Positions 1-18,086 of a DNA stretch of 64,000 nucleotides are shown here, in pieces. The position numbers and the translations under genes are program-made. The DNA is taken from the NCBI GenBank assembly GCA_013396655.1, contig WBMV01001015.1, positions 1,369,139-1,433,138 on the forward strand, read 5' to 3'. Source of the DNA: Campylorhamphus procurvoides. Its lineage: Eukaryota > Chordata > Aves > Passeriformes > Dendrocolaptidae. Numbering within the stretch: position 1 is the stretch's first letter; every line of letters starts with the position of its first letter. The notes under the pieces were generated by a model. It saw only the letters and a program-made list of their open reading frames with translations. It was not told the DNA's origin and made no database searches.

Positions 1-4694
<4,694 letters not shown>

Positions 4695-4711
4695 CTGCAG
4701 AACAAAAGTAA
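4695..4711 (-). other. NCALD: splice acceptor upstream of NCALD coding exon
   Basis: On the minus strand the sequence reads ACTTTTGTTCTGCAG and then the 19-nt UTR. It is a standard AG acceptor with a short pyrimidine tract. There is no in-frame upstream ATG between the acceptor and the start codon. Confidence 0.88.
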
Positions 4712-5381
4712 ACACATATGAATTATTATTAATACTGACTAGCTTGGAGGCTGTAGAAGAACAGTATTGTAAGTTTTCTGATGGGAATCGGTCGAAACTT
4801 TGGACAATGTCCACTAATACAAGTATACTCTGAAAAAAGTAACAAGCCTAATCAACATGTTGATTACATTGTCTTGACAGCCTGGAGAATTGTAATTACA
4901 TTGAAATTTTGCCATCCTACTTTGACCTTGAAAGCACAAGGTAAGCAATGGATGTTGCAAGGTACCGCTGACCAGCAGCTGGGTGTTGCAGTACACCCTC
5001 CATCCCAGTCACCTAATCGTCTTGAGGACCTAGCCTAATGAGATAAATTTTTTGTACTTCTGGTGGAAACCAGGCAGGTACAAAGCCCTGGGATCAGGGT
5101 GCAACTGCAGTGTATGCTGAAACCAGGAGCTCCAAAGCCCTTCTAGATATATCTTTATAGTCAGAATCAAACAGAGAAACCTAGAAACTGGCTCTGTTGT
5201 TTGGCATGGATGAATTCCAATTTTACTTCAAAATGAAGATAAAATCTGAAGAGATTTTATCAATGGTGGATTCCCCTACCTCAAACTATTACTGCGTTTT
5301 TTAATTTTCCCTGTAGCCAAAAATTGGATCTACTACTAAGTAACAGTAACCCAGGTGGTCATACCTCTTTGAAAAAGACTC

Positions 5382-5411
5382 GGAAAAAAAAAAAGGAGGG
5401 GAAAAAAAAAG
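5382..5411 (+). repeat. A/G-only homopurine tract
   Basis: Thirty bases of A runs broken by G clusters. It is a low-complexity tract with no tail-bearing retrocopy visible beside it. Confidence 0.8.
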
Positions 5412-6128
5412 TATCCAGATAACAAAATTGAAAATTCATTTCCTTTAAATTAAGCATTAAGAAGTATTTATTGGATACAGCCTCTGTTAAATCATCTTAA
5501 TTATATTTCATTTAAGGCAAGTTGCTACATATTGCATTGTACAGCAGATTTATTAATGTCTCTGTGTTTTAAGTTTTGGAGCCTGAGTGTGTTGGTTCCA
5601 AGAGGCAACATCAGTTTTGCTGGAAGCTTACCATTATACCTGATTTGTAGGGCACTATTCTCTCCTAACAGGAACCTACCTGAGAATTTGTCATGTGACT
5701 GACAGTCACAACTAAGATCTGATGTATGGATAACTTCAGTAGAATTACAAAATCATTTAAACAGGACTTTCACACTGTTGTCAGAATGGAGTCTCTGGGC
5801 CAGAGATGGATTTAGGAATGATGACTGGACTGGCTAATGAGCATTGAATAAAATGTCCTTTCTAAACTAAGGTATCACTTTTAAAAAATGAAGAAGAATA
5901 CAGTATCAATACATGTCAGAAGCAGCTACTGAGAAATGTACCACCACTTGAAGCTAATCTACTGTCTTTTCTGCTTGGCACTGGGAAGAAGAAATTGAGG
6001 CTTCTCCAGGCTGATGATAATCTCTTCCTGTGGTGGGAAGTTCACCGTCTCCCAAAGGAATTTGAACTCCCCAAAGCAGCTAGAAGGCTGACTCCTTAAT
6101 TTCCTGTGTTCTTGGACCGGAATGATCA

Positions 6129-6159
6129 AGTTTTACCCTTATTTCTCAAGGGTAAAACT
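6129..6159. repeat. perfect 12-bp inverted repeat (hairpin)
   Basis: Left arm 6129-6140 (AGTTTTACCCTT) and right arm 6148-6159 (AAGGGTAAAACT) are exact reverse complements around a 7-nt loop (6141-6147). The flanks do not pair further, so it is too short for a microRNA precursor. Nothing in the surroundings identifies a parent element. Confidence 0.85.
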
Positions 6160-6210
6160 ATGGGATCCATCCTAGATCCATCTGTGTCTCCACAGGACCC
6201 ACTGCTGGCT

Positions 6211-6254
6211 GTCTGGTAACTAGATGTCCAGTCTGGAAACTAGATGTCCCGTCT
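6211..6254 (+). repeat. 20-bp tandem duplication, about 2.2 copies
   Basis: The unit GTCTGGTAACTAGATGTCCA at 6211-6230 is followed directly by a copy at 6231-6250 with two changes, then by the first four bases of a third copy. A small local duplication inside the intron. Confidence 0.88.
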
Positions 6255-7936
6255 AAACCTGTTGCCTACACAGTTCATGGAGAACAGGCTCCCCTGTTCA
6301 CAGAGAGGAGGCTGGAAGGACTGAAGAGTCCTGCCTGATGGGAGCTTCTTCATCTCCTGACCATTTCAGGTCAGGAAATTACTTGGTGACTTCCTTGATC
6401 CAAACAATATCTTTTCCTCCGAAGTGTCTCCAAAACACTTGAAAAGTGGAAGATGCCACCTCAAAGATATTTTTTTCTACTGCCTTTCCTCTTTTCCTTA
6501 TCAAAACATGCTGTACAGTTTTTAAGTAATCCAAGCTTCTAATGTCCTGAAAATAGCAAAAAAATCCCTGTTTTATAGGCCCAGTCCAACAGCTGCCAAG
6601 GCAGCTGAAGGTTGCATGGCCTTCTGCGGGTGTTGGATGGAGCCCATAATAAACAACCTGGGAATTAGCTGAGTGAACAGATTTCATTAGGGCAGCCAGA
6701 GGGCTTTATGTCAGGCAAAAAAACACGGTCAGGGTCTGCCAGTGGGATGGAAAGGCAACTGGGCAAGTGAAGTGGCCAGGCTTAGTTTAGAGTGGCACCA
6801 GTTTAACAGAGGAAACCCCAGTAATAATCCCGAGATTAGGTGGCAGCTGCCCACAGCCCCAGTCGGCAGCTCTTCCACAGCCCCAAGGGTGACACAATTT
6901 CAGACCATTAGAGCAGGGAGGGAAGGTTCCTGACAAAGGTGCAAGCCAGTTGCAGTCGGAGTGAGCTGGCATTAGCCATGTAATTCCCTCCCGCTTTTTA
7001 ATGATTCAAACATTTGAAAATGGAAAACTCGACTTGCACATTTCCAGTCCAGAGTTTTCTGAAAAATAAAACAATGAGGTAAGATGCAGACAGTGTCCTT
7101 CAAGAGCTGGCCAATAAGATTGTATTTCAGTCCAAAAAATAATGCTTTATAGCTGCACAAGGCTGTAGGTGCAGCATATTTTTACCAAATAATAAAAAAT
7201 ACAGAAGAGCAGAATGCACTGCCTTGCAGAAAATCACAAGATCCTTTTCTCCAGGCAGAAAAGGAGAGCTAACCACATGTGACTTGCCATACAGGGTTGA
7301 AATCCACAGCCATTGTGATGCCAGCTGATGTAGCCAAAACCAGTAGCACTATTTCTGAGTCCACTAGTGATGAATTTGTATCATGTTCTTTGTCCTCTAG
7401 ATTGTTCCTTACTAATAGGTGGTATTCTAGGAACCATCAAAATGGGATTTATTGTGCTCATTCTATCAACAACAGATCAAAATGCTTTTGCAGTCCAAGT
7501 ACAGAAAATCCTTGCAGACACTTGAAGATCCTTATAATCACTTCATAGACTGCTGCCTGACTCTTCAGGATAGATTAGATTGTGGTCAGAGTGCAGTGAG
7601 CTAAGAGAATGTCAACAATAACAGCAATAAATGCACAGAATGAAATAAAATTTAAGTTGTTTTAGACATTTTTTCCATGCTTTATCATGTCTGTAGATCT
7701 TTCAAATTTCTAATATACGACTGAATGTTAAAAATACAGCAAGTAAGTAGTGAACAGCAATCACAACGGCAAAGTAAAATATTGACAATACTGGGAAATG
7801 AATGTTGTAGGTATAAAAAAAGGCAAATTAAGTATTTAATGATTACGTTTCATTGCATTTCTAGAATTTTTTCCTCTGAGACAATGGTTTTAGCCATGTT
7901 ATGAATGACTTGCTAGATATAACAACATATTAAGAT

Positions 7937-7950
7937 ATTAAGATCTTAAT
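7937..7950. repeat. 14-bp perfect palindrome
   Basis: ATTAAGATCTTAAT is a self-complementary sequence in an AT-rich stretch. It is probably a chance palindrome; no functional motif was recognised. Confidence 0.6.
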
Positions 7951-10900
7951 TCTTAAGGCAATACTGTTTGGTAAAAGAATGTAATGTGTTTATGGCTTGA
8001 AGGGTTGATACCACTTCAGCCAATAACTACATAAGATCAAGAACTAAAGCATCACTGCTGCGCAGTTGCTATGGAAAGAATCCCTGTTCACTGATTATTG
8101 TAGGAAATGTCATAGGCTATGCTCCTTAAAGGAAATACTTAGAGATTGTTCTGTTCAGGTCTAGGTGTGGCATTTTTAAGATGAGACTGAAGACAGAGCT
8201 GTTTGACAGACAACAGGCTGGTGGCAATTCAGTATAAGTACCCATTGACACTGCACCCGCTGGCTTTCCCTGCAGTGCAGTATGTTGTGTGCAGACAGGA
8301 CAGTGATGTTGTTAGAGCTTTCTCCTCAAACAAGGAGACTGACTGGACAGAAAGACAATGAACGTCTATTCCATCATGTGTCTCTTTGTCAGCAGCTTGC
8401 TGCTGCTCACACACAGTTGTTGCCTCAATCTGAAACCCCAGGGTAAGGCAAACATATTGCTTGCTTAAGCAACAGCCTTGCAGGAGCTGGGAAGCTGCAG
8501 CAGCCAAGAGCTGCTCTTGAATTGCTGCACGAATGCAATGCAAGCATCTAAACTTATTTCCTTAAAAGTAGTATTATTTTTTTCTGTTGAAGGTTTGATA
8601 TAATAAGCAAGTTCTGGCAACGTATTTGTATAACAGTGCTTTTGCCCTTCATACTTGATACCCATCATATATAGAAAATACTACGGCTTTGGGTTTTTTT
8701 TTTTGATTGAGCTCAGTCTGCCAAAGACAACAAGACATCTTAATTTTCATTTAGGCTTAAATCTGAGGGGAAGTTCATTGATGAGAAAAAGCATAATGAG
8801 AAAAGGGCATTTGTTCAGGGAAGCCTTGCCCTAAAAATGGAAAATTTAGGCCATTGGCTACTTCATAAGTAACAGAGTACAAAGCACCTGAAAGGTGTAA
8901 ATACTTAGTTTGAAGAAAAGTCCTGCCTGATCTATTTCCAGTGGGAATAGCAAGGCAAATCACACCATAGGCTTTGGCTACAGACACCAACCCTGTAAAA
9001 ATGAAAGCAGAAAACTTTTCAGAAAGAAGTAATGAAACTTCCATTTTGTGATTTTTGTCTTCAGAAACTGCTTTTTCTTGGTTTCTAACACACACAGTTT
9101 GACCTGTTTCCAAGAAATAATCTACTTATGGGTGCAATGCTGTCTTAAATATTTCTAACACGTAATTTGAGAATTTTCCTGAGACTTGCAATTGTGGGAT
9201 TTTAATCTTTGCCAAGCAGCTGTACAAGTTCCTGATGACTGTTGGAATGAACTAAAGGCCAAGCAGGACAACAGCATCACTCTGAGCCAGCTGTGCTACC
9301 TGACAGTGGCAAGAGAGCAGCATTCCAGCATGAGTCAGTCCCTCATGGCAATGCCTAATGACTTGTCTATGGTATGAGTGCGATTCTCCACTCCCCATCA
9401 CTGCTGTGGTCTTTCCTCCAGAGTAATGTTTGACTCTTACTGAAAACCTGGATGTGGGACAAGTGGACTCAGATATACCACCTACCTCTCAGGCTGTCTA
9501 CACATCTGCACACTGCACAGATGTCACCTTCTTTCATGTCCTACCCACCAGCAGTCATCTCCTGTCACTGCATACCAGCCTCACTGCACAGCACATAGGG
9601 CTCCTGCAGGCTAAATTCTCCTGCCATCACTTTGCCAATCCTACCCATTCTTTCTCTGCCTGTCACTGTGCAACTCTGCCCTGTCACAAGCTCAAAGAAG
9701 GGATGCTGCTCTGTCCTGGCTGACCAAATCTTGGGTTGACCCTTACCCTGCAATAAGTGGAGGAATATCAGGGGCAGACTGCATTGTATCTCAGAGCATG
9801 GGACTTTGCCTCGGGATGGGTCCCCAGGGCTTCCAGGACAAAATATTGCCCTGTTACCAACAATTTACAGCATGGAGTTATGCTCTTCCTTCTCCTCTGC
9901 CTGCTGCTATCATTGCTTGGTAAACCTTCAGACACCAAATAAGAGTCCACCAACTATAGCATGTGGCAGTCTCTGCAAATTCTGTTGTTATTTGTGATAC
10001 AGTGTACGCACACTTCCAAAGGCAGCTCTGGTTCATCTGTGTCCATGCCCTTACAGAATAGGAGATGTTATGTGCATTTCCAAAAGTCAAGGCCTTGGTG
10101 AACACATTCTGGTGTAAAAGTCAAGTTTCTTTCATAAGTTCAGTTACTCCTTTGGGTTGTAATACTGCTAACTGCTATGCAAGCTATGTAATGAGTTAGT
10201 TCAAAGCAACAGCTATCTCAAATGATACATTCTCTTCCCATCTTCGTATGCTGTTTCCCTGTGGCTGGAACACCAATGTTGCCATGGCCTGGTTATGAAT
10301 GCAAACCCAACACTAAATGTGGGCAAAGCACTGTCTGTCATCGAGCTCTTCAGCAAGACTCAGGTGAGCAAGGCAGGGACACGTGTTGGTAATCTCTGAC
10401 GTGCTCCAGCACCAGGAAACTCTGTGATCATTCCACGAGCTCCTGATGAGCAGGCTGGGACAGCACTCTTCTTTTGCATTGCTCTCATTTGGCCCTTCTG
10501 ATGTTCACAACCTCAGAGCCACCTCCAGCACTGCTCTCCACTGTCCCATTGGAAATTCCAGTGCCAGTGCAGGATCCCACTAGTGGAACATGGTGATTTT
10601 GGTTACAGTAGCAGCTCTACCCCAGTTCTGGCTTTCTGCCATGAAGCATGTTACCTGAACAAGCGACTTTTTTCTTCTCCATTCCACAGAAAACTACCCT
10701 ACAAGCTCTTGGAAGCCCCACTTTGTTTCCTTCTGCCCATTTCTAGTTTGTTTTCACATGTTCATCTGAGTAACCAGTGTGGAGATGCTTGCCAAGAAAG
10801 GCTTTTGCTGATTTTTTTTTTAACAGCATCTTGGAACGTATTTTTGAGAGAAAACCAAACTTATTAAAACTCACAGAAGGACTTAGCAAAAAAATAAATA

Positions 10901-13350
10901 CATGCAGAATAAAATTTTGAGCCTTGCCACCCTCCATTTATCTGTTTATGTTGGCAAACAGCAAACACTGGATAAAATTCAGGAGCAAGATTCATTAAAA
11001 AAATCTGACATTCTCTTATTAATATTCAGAAGGAACTGCAGTAAACAGATTTGCAGTGCAGTATAAAAAGTACTCAAATACTTCTGGCTAAAACTGTAGC
11101 TGACATCAAAGAATGAAGGAATGAAGACTAATGAAGAAATTAAGATGAGAAAACCCAAGGAAAAGGTATGGATGGGAGCATCATTCAGTATTTATCCTTT
11201 ATTTATCAACAGAAGGAGCAAGGGACACATATACCACCCAGTTGCCCATTGGTACTTCATAACCTGCCCCTCAAAATAAATTTCACTCATTTTGTATTAG
11301 GATCTTAGTCTGATTCCAGGTTCCCGATCTTTTCACTGCTGCTACCATTTGTTTAGTGCCACTGCTCTTCCAGTCCCCTTACTGGGGATCCTTCCCCTAC
11401 CAAAGGTGCCCCTAATCACTCCCTTGAGAGTATTTGTTCTGTGCTTTCCTGCTACCTCTGGAGAAACTCAAGAAAAGAAATAAAGACAAAACCTTTACAG
11501 CTCCGTGTTTTGGTTGAGGTGGGCAGTCCAAGCAGGAGCAGCTGCATAGAGTTCATGTGTTTTAAACTTGGAGGCACTTATGCATATTGAACATCAAAAG
11601 CTGAGGCTCTTCTCCCTTCAGATTTGCTCTGGCAGAGAAATGCTACAGCTGCTCCACATTGTCTCCTATTCCTCTTTACCATAATTCCTTTATGCATTTT
11701 AGCAATGAGGGCTGATGCAGGGGTGAGGGAGGGGGAAGCAGCAGAAAGGCAGTGCCCTGTCAATAAATGCTAGCCCATTACTACTGGGGTACCTTCAGCA
11801 TCAGTGAGTTAACTAGATAACAGCCTAGTGCTTATCAAGTTACTCTCAACAGTGCCCATGGTCTCAGCTGGAAGTGTTTTGAAACCAATAGAGCAGTGTT
11901 TCAGTCTGGAGCAGTGAAAGGGATGATGCCTTCACAACCCCTCACCTCTGCATCACCTTCAGCATCACTGGGGTTTCTGGAAAAGATCTTTGTTTCCAAA
12001 GCATTTTCTGTAAGGCTGAGAGTGAGCTAGGAAAAGAATGACTAGGCATGAGTATTTCTAGTACTGGGAGTTGGGGAGAAGAGCACATTACATGCATTTG
12101 TACAGTGTGGCACATTCATCATGGTCGGTAACTCCTTCTATCTTAAAGCCCTGTATTTAGGACTCTGAGATTGTTTGTGAAGTTGCCCCTGAAGGAAATT
12201 TGGTGCACATCTATCCATCAAAGAGGCGTCTGTATTAGCTTATGTAATGGAGTCTGTTCACCTCCATCCATCAGATTTTGATTGCATGGGGCAGTCAGGT
12301 ACTTGCTGCTGCTGCTTCATCAACAGCCTGGCTGTCCCCAAACACAGGGGAGATGGAGCTCACTTGCTTTAGCACAGAATTTCTGCTGCTTCAGGAAGAG
12401 TGCACCTAAGCATCTTGAGGAAGGTTTTCAGCTCAATTAAAGTGTAACCTCAGGCAGGAGTAGGCAGGCAGCGAAGACACATGGAAAAGGGAGTGCTGGA
12501 GTTCCATGTAAAGCACTCAGAGTTCCCAAATCCTACAGTGACCCTCCAAAGTGTGAGTGTAAATGTGTGCTCCCCTGTCCACATGGTGGGGAATCTGTCC
12601 ATCCGACCTTTCTCAGTGTCTTGGGCTTTGTCTGGAGTGCTTTGCCATCACCTTATGAGCAGTGTGAAAAATGATGCAGTAAGTGTTGGACAGTCATTCC
12701 CCAGGGCCAGCAAAGGCTTCATCCACCCAGAACAGCTTGACAGTAACTGTTTCCTCCTTAATGAGAAAAGGGAAAATAAAAAAGAGAAACTAGAAAAAAG
12801 AAGGAGAACTCATACACATTCATCAAGCCCTCTTCTCACACTCACTATTTAAATTCATTTCTTCCTAATTCTTTTTGAACTCACAAAAATAAAAACCATG
12901 CCAATATTCACACACTTTTTTGGTTCATAATCATTCACTTGTGAAATTGAGAAACAACAGTTTACCATATGCTGTGTAAGAAAAAAACCCAGTATTTTGT
13001 TCATTAATCCTCGGTAGAACCATCTTAAGTCTTTAAAATAACTAACTCTTTGTCCTGGCAGACTTCAGATGACTCTTTTGGGAATTAGATATATATTTAT
13101 GTATTTGATTTCTTAAAGCTCTATGGAAATAGTATTTTTGTAAAAGTATATTTGCCTTTGCCTAATTTTGTATGGCAAAGGACAAGAGAGGTTTTGCTAA
13201 CAGTACATTAGGACAGCCACTCCCAGGAGTCTGCTTTTCCAGATTTTACTGCATTCAGCTGTATTTTGCAGTATTTATAAACATGGGTGTTAAGCTGACA
13301 GCAGGGGAATGGCAAAATCTCTCACCTGTTCCAGGTGGATGTGATTTTAC

Positions 13351-13484
13351 CCTGAGATTAGCTCAGCTGGTTAGAGCATGATGCTAATAATGCCAAGGCC
13401 ACAGGTTTGATCCCTGTACAGGCCATTCACTTAAGAGTTGGATTTGATAATCCTTGGGGGTCCCTTCCAACTCAGAATATTCTT
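13351..13484 (+). mobile_element. tRNA-Ile-derived SINE with CR1-like tail (TguSINE1 type)
   Basis: The 5' part matches tRNA-Ile(AAU). The Pol III A box TAGCTCAGCTGG is at 13359-13370, the anticodon-loop equivalent CTAATAA at 13384-13390, a B box with one C-to-T change (GGTTTGATCC) at 13404-13413, and the acceptor-end GGCCA at 13421-13425. It runs into a tail (about 13435-13484) containing GGGTCCCTTCCAACTCAGA, which is the 3' end of CR1 elements and lets CR1 enzymes mobilise the SINE. This tRNA-Ile plus CR1-tail design is described for passerine birds. The first acceptor-stem bases are lost and several CpG sites have decayed, so it is an old, non-functional copy and not a tRNA gene. Confidence 0.85.
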
Positions 13485-16400
13485 TCTCTGGGACCTATTG
13501 ACATTCTTTCAAAAGAAGGCCATCTATCAAGATCCAAATGATGGACGTTTTCTGGCGTTACTGTTTCTCCTATTAAGCAACTTATGAGCTTAAAGTCTCT
13601 GGTTAACAGTTCTTTTCTGGACCGCATTTCCTAAAACGCTCAAGGTCACATTTTTCCATATGTCCAGTGCCTACAATCAAACTCAGGCCCCTCAAACGAA
13701 ACATACCTTCTATGTGGGCAACCTGTGTAATTGGCAGTTTCTCAACAAGCAGCTGTATCCAGTAAACTGAGACCTGCCAGAAAACAGCACCACTGATTTT
13801 GGTGCCTAACGAGGGCATTTAGAAAAGCCAGCCTTCCTACACACCTGCGTCACTGCCGTTTGTCTTTATCCTGATACTCACATGTCCAGCCATGTCAAAC
13901 TCAGTTTATTCTCCTTTCTTCTGTAGGGCTTCTCTCCTTTGTGTGGGGCACTCACCAGCAGTAACATAATCTTCCCCAATGCACCTGAGCACACCAGTCA
14001 TCGAATGTCTAATTCAGCAACTTCATCAGGTTTCTAATCTGTCCTACATCTTGTTTGGTCCTTTTATGTAACCATATATGCAATACCTTGGTGGAGGGTA
14101 GTGGAAACTAAAGCAGAAAGCTACTGTTGCACAAAGTAAGATGAGAAGCTGATGTGAATTCATGATCTTGATTTTTTTATCTTTGTAAATAAATAGCATG
14201 TGACTCCAAAAGAGTGACATTTGTGCTTAGTCTACCCTTAAAAAAATTCTTAACAGATGGTCTTCTATCCCACAGCAGAGGCTTGGTGTTGACAGAAAAA
14301 AATTGAAAGCACGATACTGGAAAAAAGGGAGCCATTAGCTGGCAAACTAGATATTTTTAAAGATGTTCTTATGATAGGGAAAGGAATGATTGTGGAGGTT
14401 CCTACCTGGAGAGTAACTGTGCATTTTTGTTCCATACTGAAGAGAGTTAGTGGAACTTTCTCCAGGAAAGTAGGCAACAGGAGAGTGAGAGTGGGAGGTT
14501 CTGGCAGCCAGGACCAGAATTTTGCTAAGGAGATGGAAACAAGATGCACAAAGATAATGTCATGGCTTACAAGTTCATAAATATGAAGGTCACATCAGCG
14601 ATGATTTGTCCAGCACTGAGCACTGCTGAGTGTGCCTGAACACAAGCGACTTAATGTAAGAGAGGCCTGGATGATTAAAAGAATTTTGAAGGAGTTGTAG
14701 GAATTTTTAAAGCAGCCTTCAAGGAAGTTTCTAAACTGAAGATATGGCACTAATTTTCTCTTTGTGCATGTCTTATTTCTCAGAATTTTCACATTCTTGA
14801 ACTTGCAAGATGATCCTATGAATTACTGGCCCTGGATGAACAGCACTGGGTGAACATCTTTTCAGTAGAATCCATTTCCAGCAGGTAATGCAGCTTAGCT
14901 GAAATCAAAATGTTCTGTCACATTCAAGAAAAATTCTGGGAAACTTTATCATTTCAACTTAGTATTTTCCTTTTAACAAGGCAAAAAAGTTTAAATGTGA
15001 CTTTATTCATTTAGCTTTGGCATTTATATTAGATATTAATTTTAGAATTACAGTAGTTTGATATTATTGAGAAAACAATGAATTGCCAATGAAGAGAAAT
15101 AACTCAGTATTTCCAGATCTTTTTTAACTTCCATCCCACTGGGAAATTTTGATGTTTTGTTCCAATTTGCAGTGAAAATAAATATAAATGTCAAAATTTC
15201 CTTTGGAATGGAAATTTCGGATTCTAACCAGCTCTAATCAACAACAAAGCCATCTGCTTTGTATTAATGACTTAGGGCAGTATGTAATGCTGCAAAATAG
15301 GGTGATACTCTAATGCTCAGCATTGCTCATGGCAGTCAGTGACATATGGCAAGTTTCTAGCTTCTAGTTGTCTAGAGGTTTGAGGCTAGCCACTTCTATT
15401 TTATTCTTCATGCTCTATTGCCAAGTTCATGGAATTCATCATTCAAATACAAGATCTTCCTGTGAATGTATGAGAAAACATCCTCCCAGTGACATATGGC
15501 ACAGCCTACAGCTTCTACATCTGAAAGGAACCTGTAATTCCCAAACTGCAATGCAGTAAGCTACTTCCATTTCACAAAGGTTTTAAACTGATAATTTAAA
15601 TAGAATATTTGCTCTTTGATAAATGTCTAATTTTGAACATTAACAGTAAAATAAATCTGTTTGATTTCAAAGATATCTTCGTGCAAATGAATCATAATAT
15701 GAATTCTATTTGAGAAGTTTTATTGACATGAAAGACTTTAGCACAAACAAAATAAAGTAACATTTTAATTTTGGTTTAAGACAATGTCTTTGGTGTTTTT
15801 TTTCCTAAAATCTCTTTGTCTTCACCGATATAAGCTTCATGCTGCAGATCAGGTACAGGAAAACCACATAATCGCCCCCAAGCTGTCCCAGCAATACAAT
15901 CAACTTGCGAAACTTGGCCATGGCCCCCAGTTCAGATGCCCCCTGAAAAGTTTACTGTAGACAGTAATAGGATTACTTTTGCTGATGGTGCTGTCTTCTC
16001 TTTTTCCTAACAAACTGATGATCACTCAAGCCACCTCACAATACTAGCTTCTCCTCTCTTGACACAGACAGCTGGCCTGGGAGGGCTGGATCTGGGGGTG
16101 TACAGTAGGTATTTAATGTGGAGATGCTACTTTCTGTTATATCTAAGCACCATTTGTGTACAAACCTGAAAAAGCTTAGCTTGGGAAACCTAGCTTGGAT
16201 ATAATCTATAAGGTTACTGGAAAAAGATTTTGATTTGTATTCACCATGAAAGTCAGAATGACATCTAGTCCTGACAGCCCGCCATGAAAAACACAGACCC
16301 GTGTCTTACCCAACTGCTATTTCATGCATAACACAGTGTGCTGCCTGATTTTAGAAATTACTCAACAGGAATGAATTTGGGAGTTTGAACAACATGGTAA

Positions 16401-18028
16401 AGGTCGGTAAGCAAACTCCCTTAAGAGGCATAGAAAAACATTTGACAATTTAAGTGCAAAAATAATTTGACGTGCTCCTCTGTCTGTCTCTCACACACTT
16501 GTAAACAAATGCTTGTGTAATCTTGATGTTCCTATTATTACTTGCTATCAATAAACAAACCTCTGGCAGTTCTCAACATTAAGTGTAGGTAGTAGCCACT
16601 CATATAAATACTACTGTTCTACAAAGGAACCTTTGAAATGGCATGTATCATATAGTCATAATCAGAGAGTCATAAAAAAATGGTTTGCAAGAATTCAACA
16701 ATAATTATTTATGTGTTCACAGCATTACACAAATTGCAGTGAGAAACAATGTATAAAAAACAGGGCTGAATCTCGATGGAAAAATATGAATTATCAATTG
16801 AAAACTTTTCAGCCAGCACTGAAAGTTTTCTGTCTGCTCAACTAAGATGAATTCCTCCACAAAAGAATGGGTTAACAGCACTTCTGTCTTTACAACTAAC
16901 ATCCTCAGAGGAAGTAAACAAAGTCCATCAGATAACTGTTTTCAAACAAACGAATTCTTTTTTCTCATGTGAAAAACAATTTGTATTATTGTTGTAGAAA
17001 AGTAGTGGTGGCAGAACTAGAAAACTATCTTCCTAAGTTTAACTTTAGGAAAACCAGATTTTATCCAACATAGAATAAAATGTCACTATTCACCACTTCC
17101 TAGTGACTGTAAATAAACAGAAATGCTGATCCTATTACATTTTTAGGTTAGTTTACTTGTGCTTCTTTGCTGTTCTCAGGATGTCAGCTTCTCTGAGATT
17201 TCTTGTATGTGACTTTTAGTGCCTCTCCCCATTTTTTATTTCCTAGGACTTTTACTAGTTAGTGTTAGTCTATAAAAATTTGTCATTTCTTCGATATTTT
17301 ATTTATCTTTTTCCCTTACCTCTTATTTTTCACTACTAATTCTTAGCTCCCTAAAACAAACACAATCTTTATTACTTTTTCTATTACCTTTGAAAAAAGT
17401 CCATGTCATAAAATTTCTCTTAAATTTTTCTCTATTTCCTATGTACATATGTTCCTACTATTAGTATTTGCAAATATTGGCTTTTTTCACACTAGACACT
17501 GTGTCAAAATAGTCTCCAATGAAATATATCAAATCCAAAGGAGCAGGGTTTGAAAACCTTGGAAGGATACCATCTATGGCTTAATCTCTGCGTCTCTTTC
17601 TAATTAAATAATCCAAGCAAAATACATAAGGAAGATGTATTTGGTATCTCATTAATAGAGAATTATTACCATTTCATCTACCATGATTTGCCTTGCTGCT
17701 TTTGCCTTCATGGTCGAGATCTGATTCACTTCCTGGGAAGCACCACTTTTCAGACATGGAGAGGAATGGAAATGTATGCAAGTGTGAGAGATGCTGACTC
17801 TAATGAGAATATTTTGCCTGTAGCTAATGGAAGACTCACCAGTTACGTGATGGCCAATATCTCAGATCCCTTCAATGCTGTATGCTCTTATGTAATCATA
17901 ATCTCACAGACAGAGACTTCTGTCTCTGGCATTACTTGTTCCAATATCTTTTCTTGCTCTGTATGCCCCGTATGATCCATTCTTTCTACAGTAACCTTAA
18001 ACTTTACTTGCATTCTCAGTATCATGAC

Positions 18029-18086
18029 TTATAAAAATATATTATAAATATATATAAATTAAAATATAAAATAAATTATATTTTAA
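18029..18086. repeat. AT-only low-complexity tract
   Basis: About 58 bases made almost only of A and T with TATATA/AAATAT motifs. Simple low-complexity sequence. Confidence 0.8.

Larger units (their letters stand above)
4712..13350 (-). other. NCALD 5' intron, segment without genes
   Basis: AT-rich, apparently unique intron-like DNA of 8.6 kb. No coding exon or recognisable transposon was found. Small structures inside it are listed separately: a purine tract near 5.4 kb, a 12-bp hairpin near 6.1 kb, a 20-bp tandem duplication near 6.2 kb and a 14-bp palindrome at 7937-7950. Open frames here (up to about 123 codons at 12481-12852) have no protein-like composition or family motif. Confidence 0.6.

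Noticed and set aside
13351..13425. A tRNA-Ile gene
   Set aside because: The acceptor stem start is missing, the B box is mutated, stems carry unpaired changes and a CR1 tail follows directly. It is the head of a SINE.
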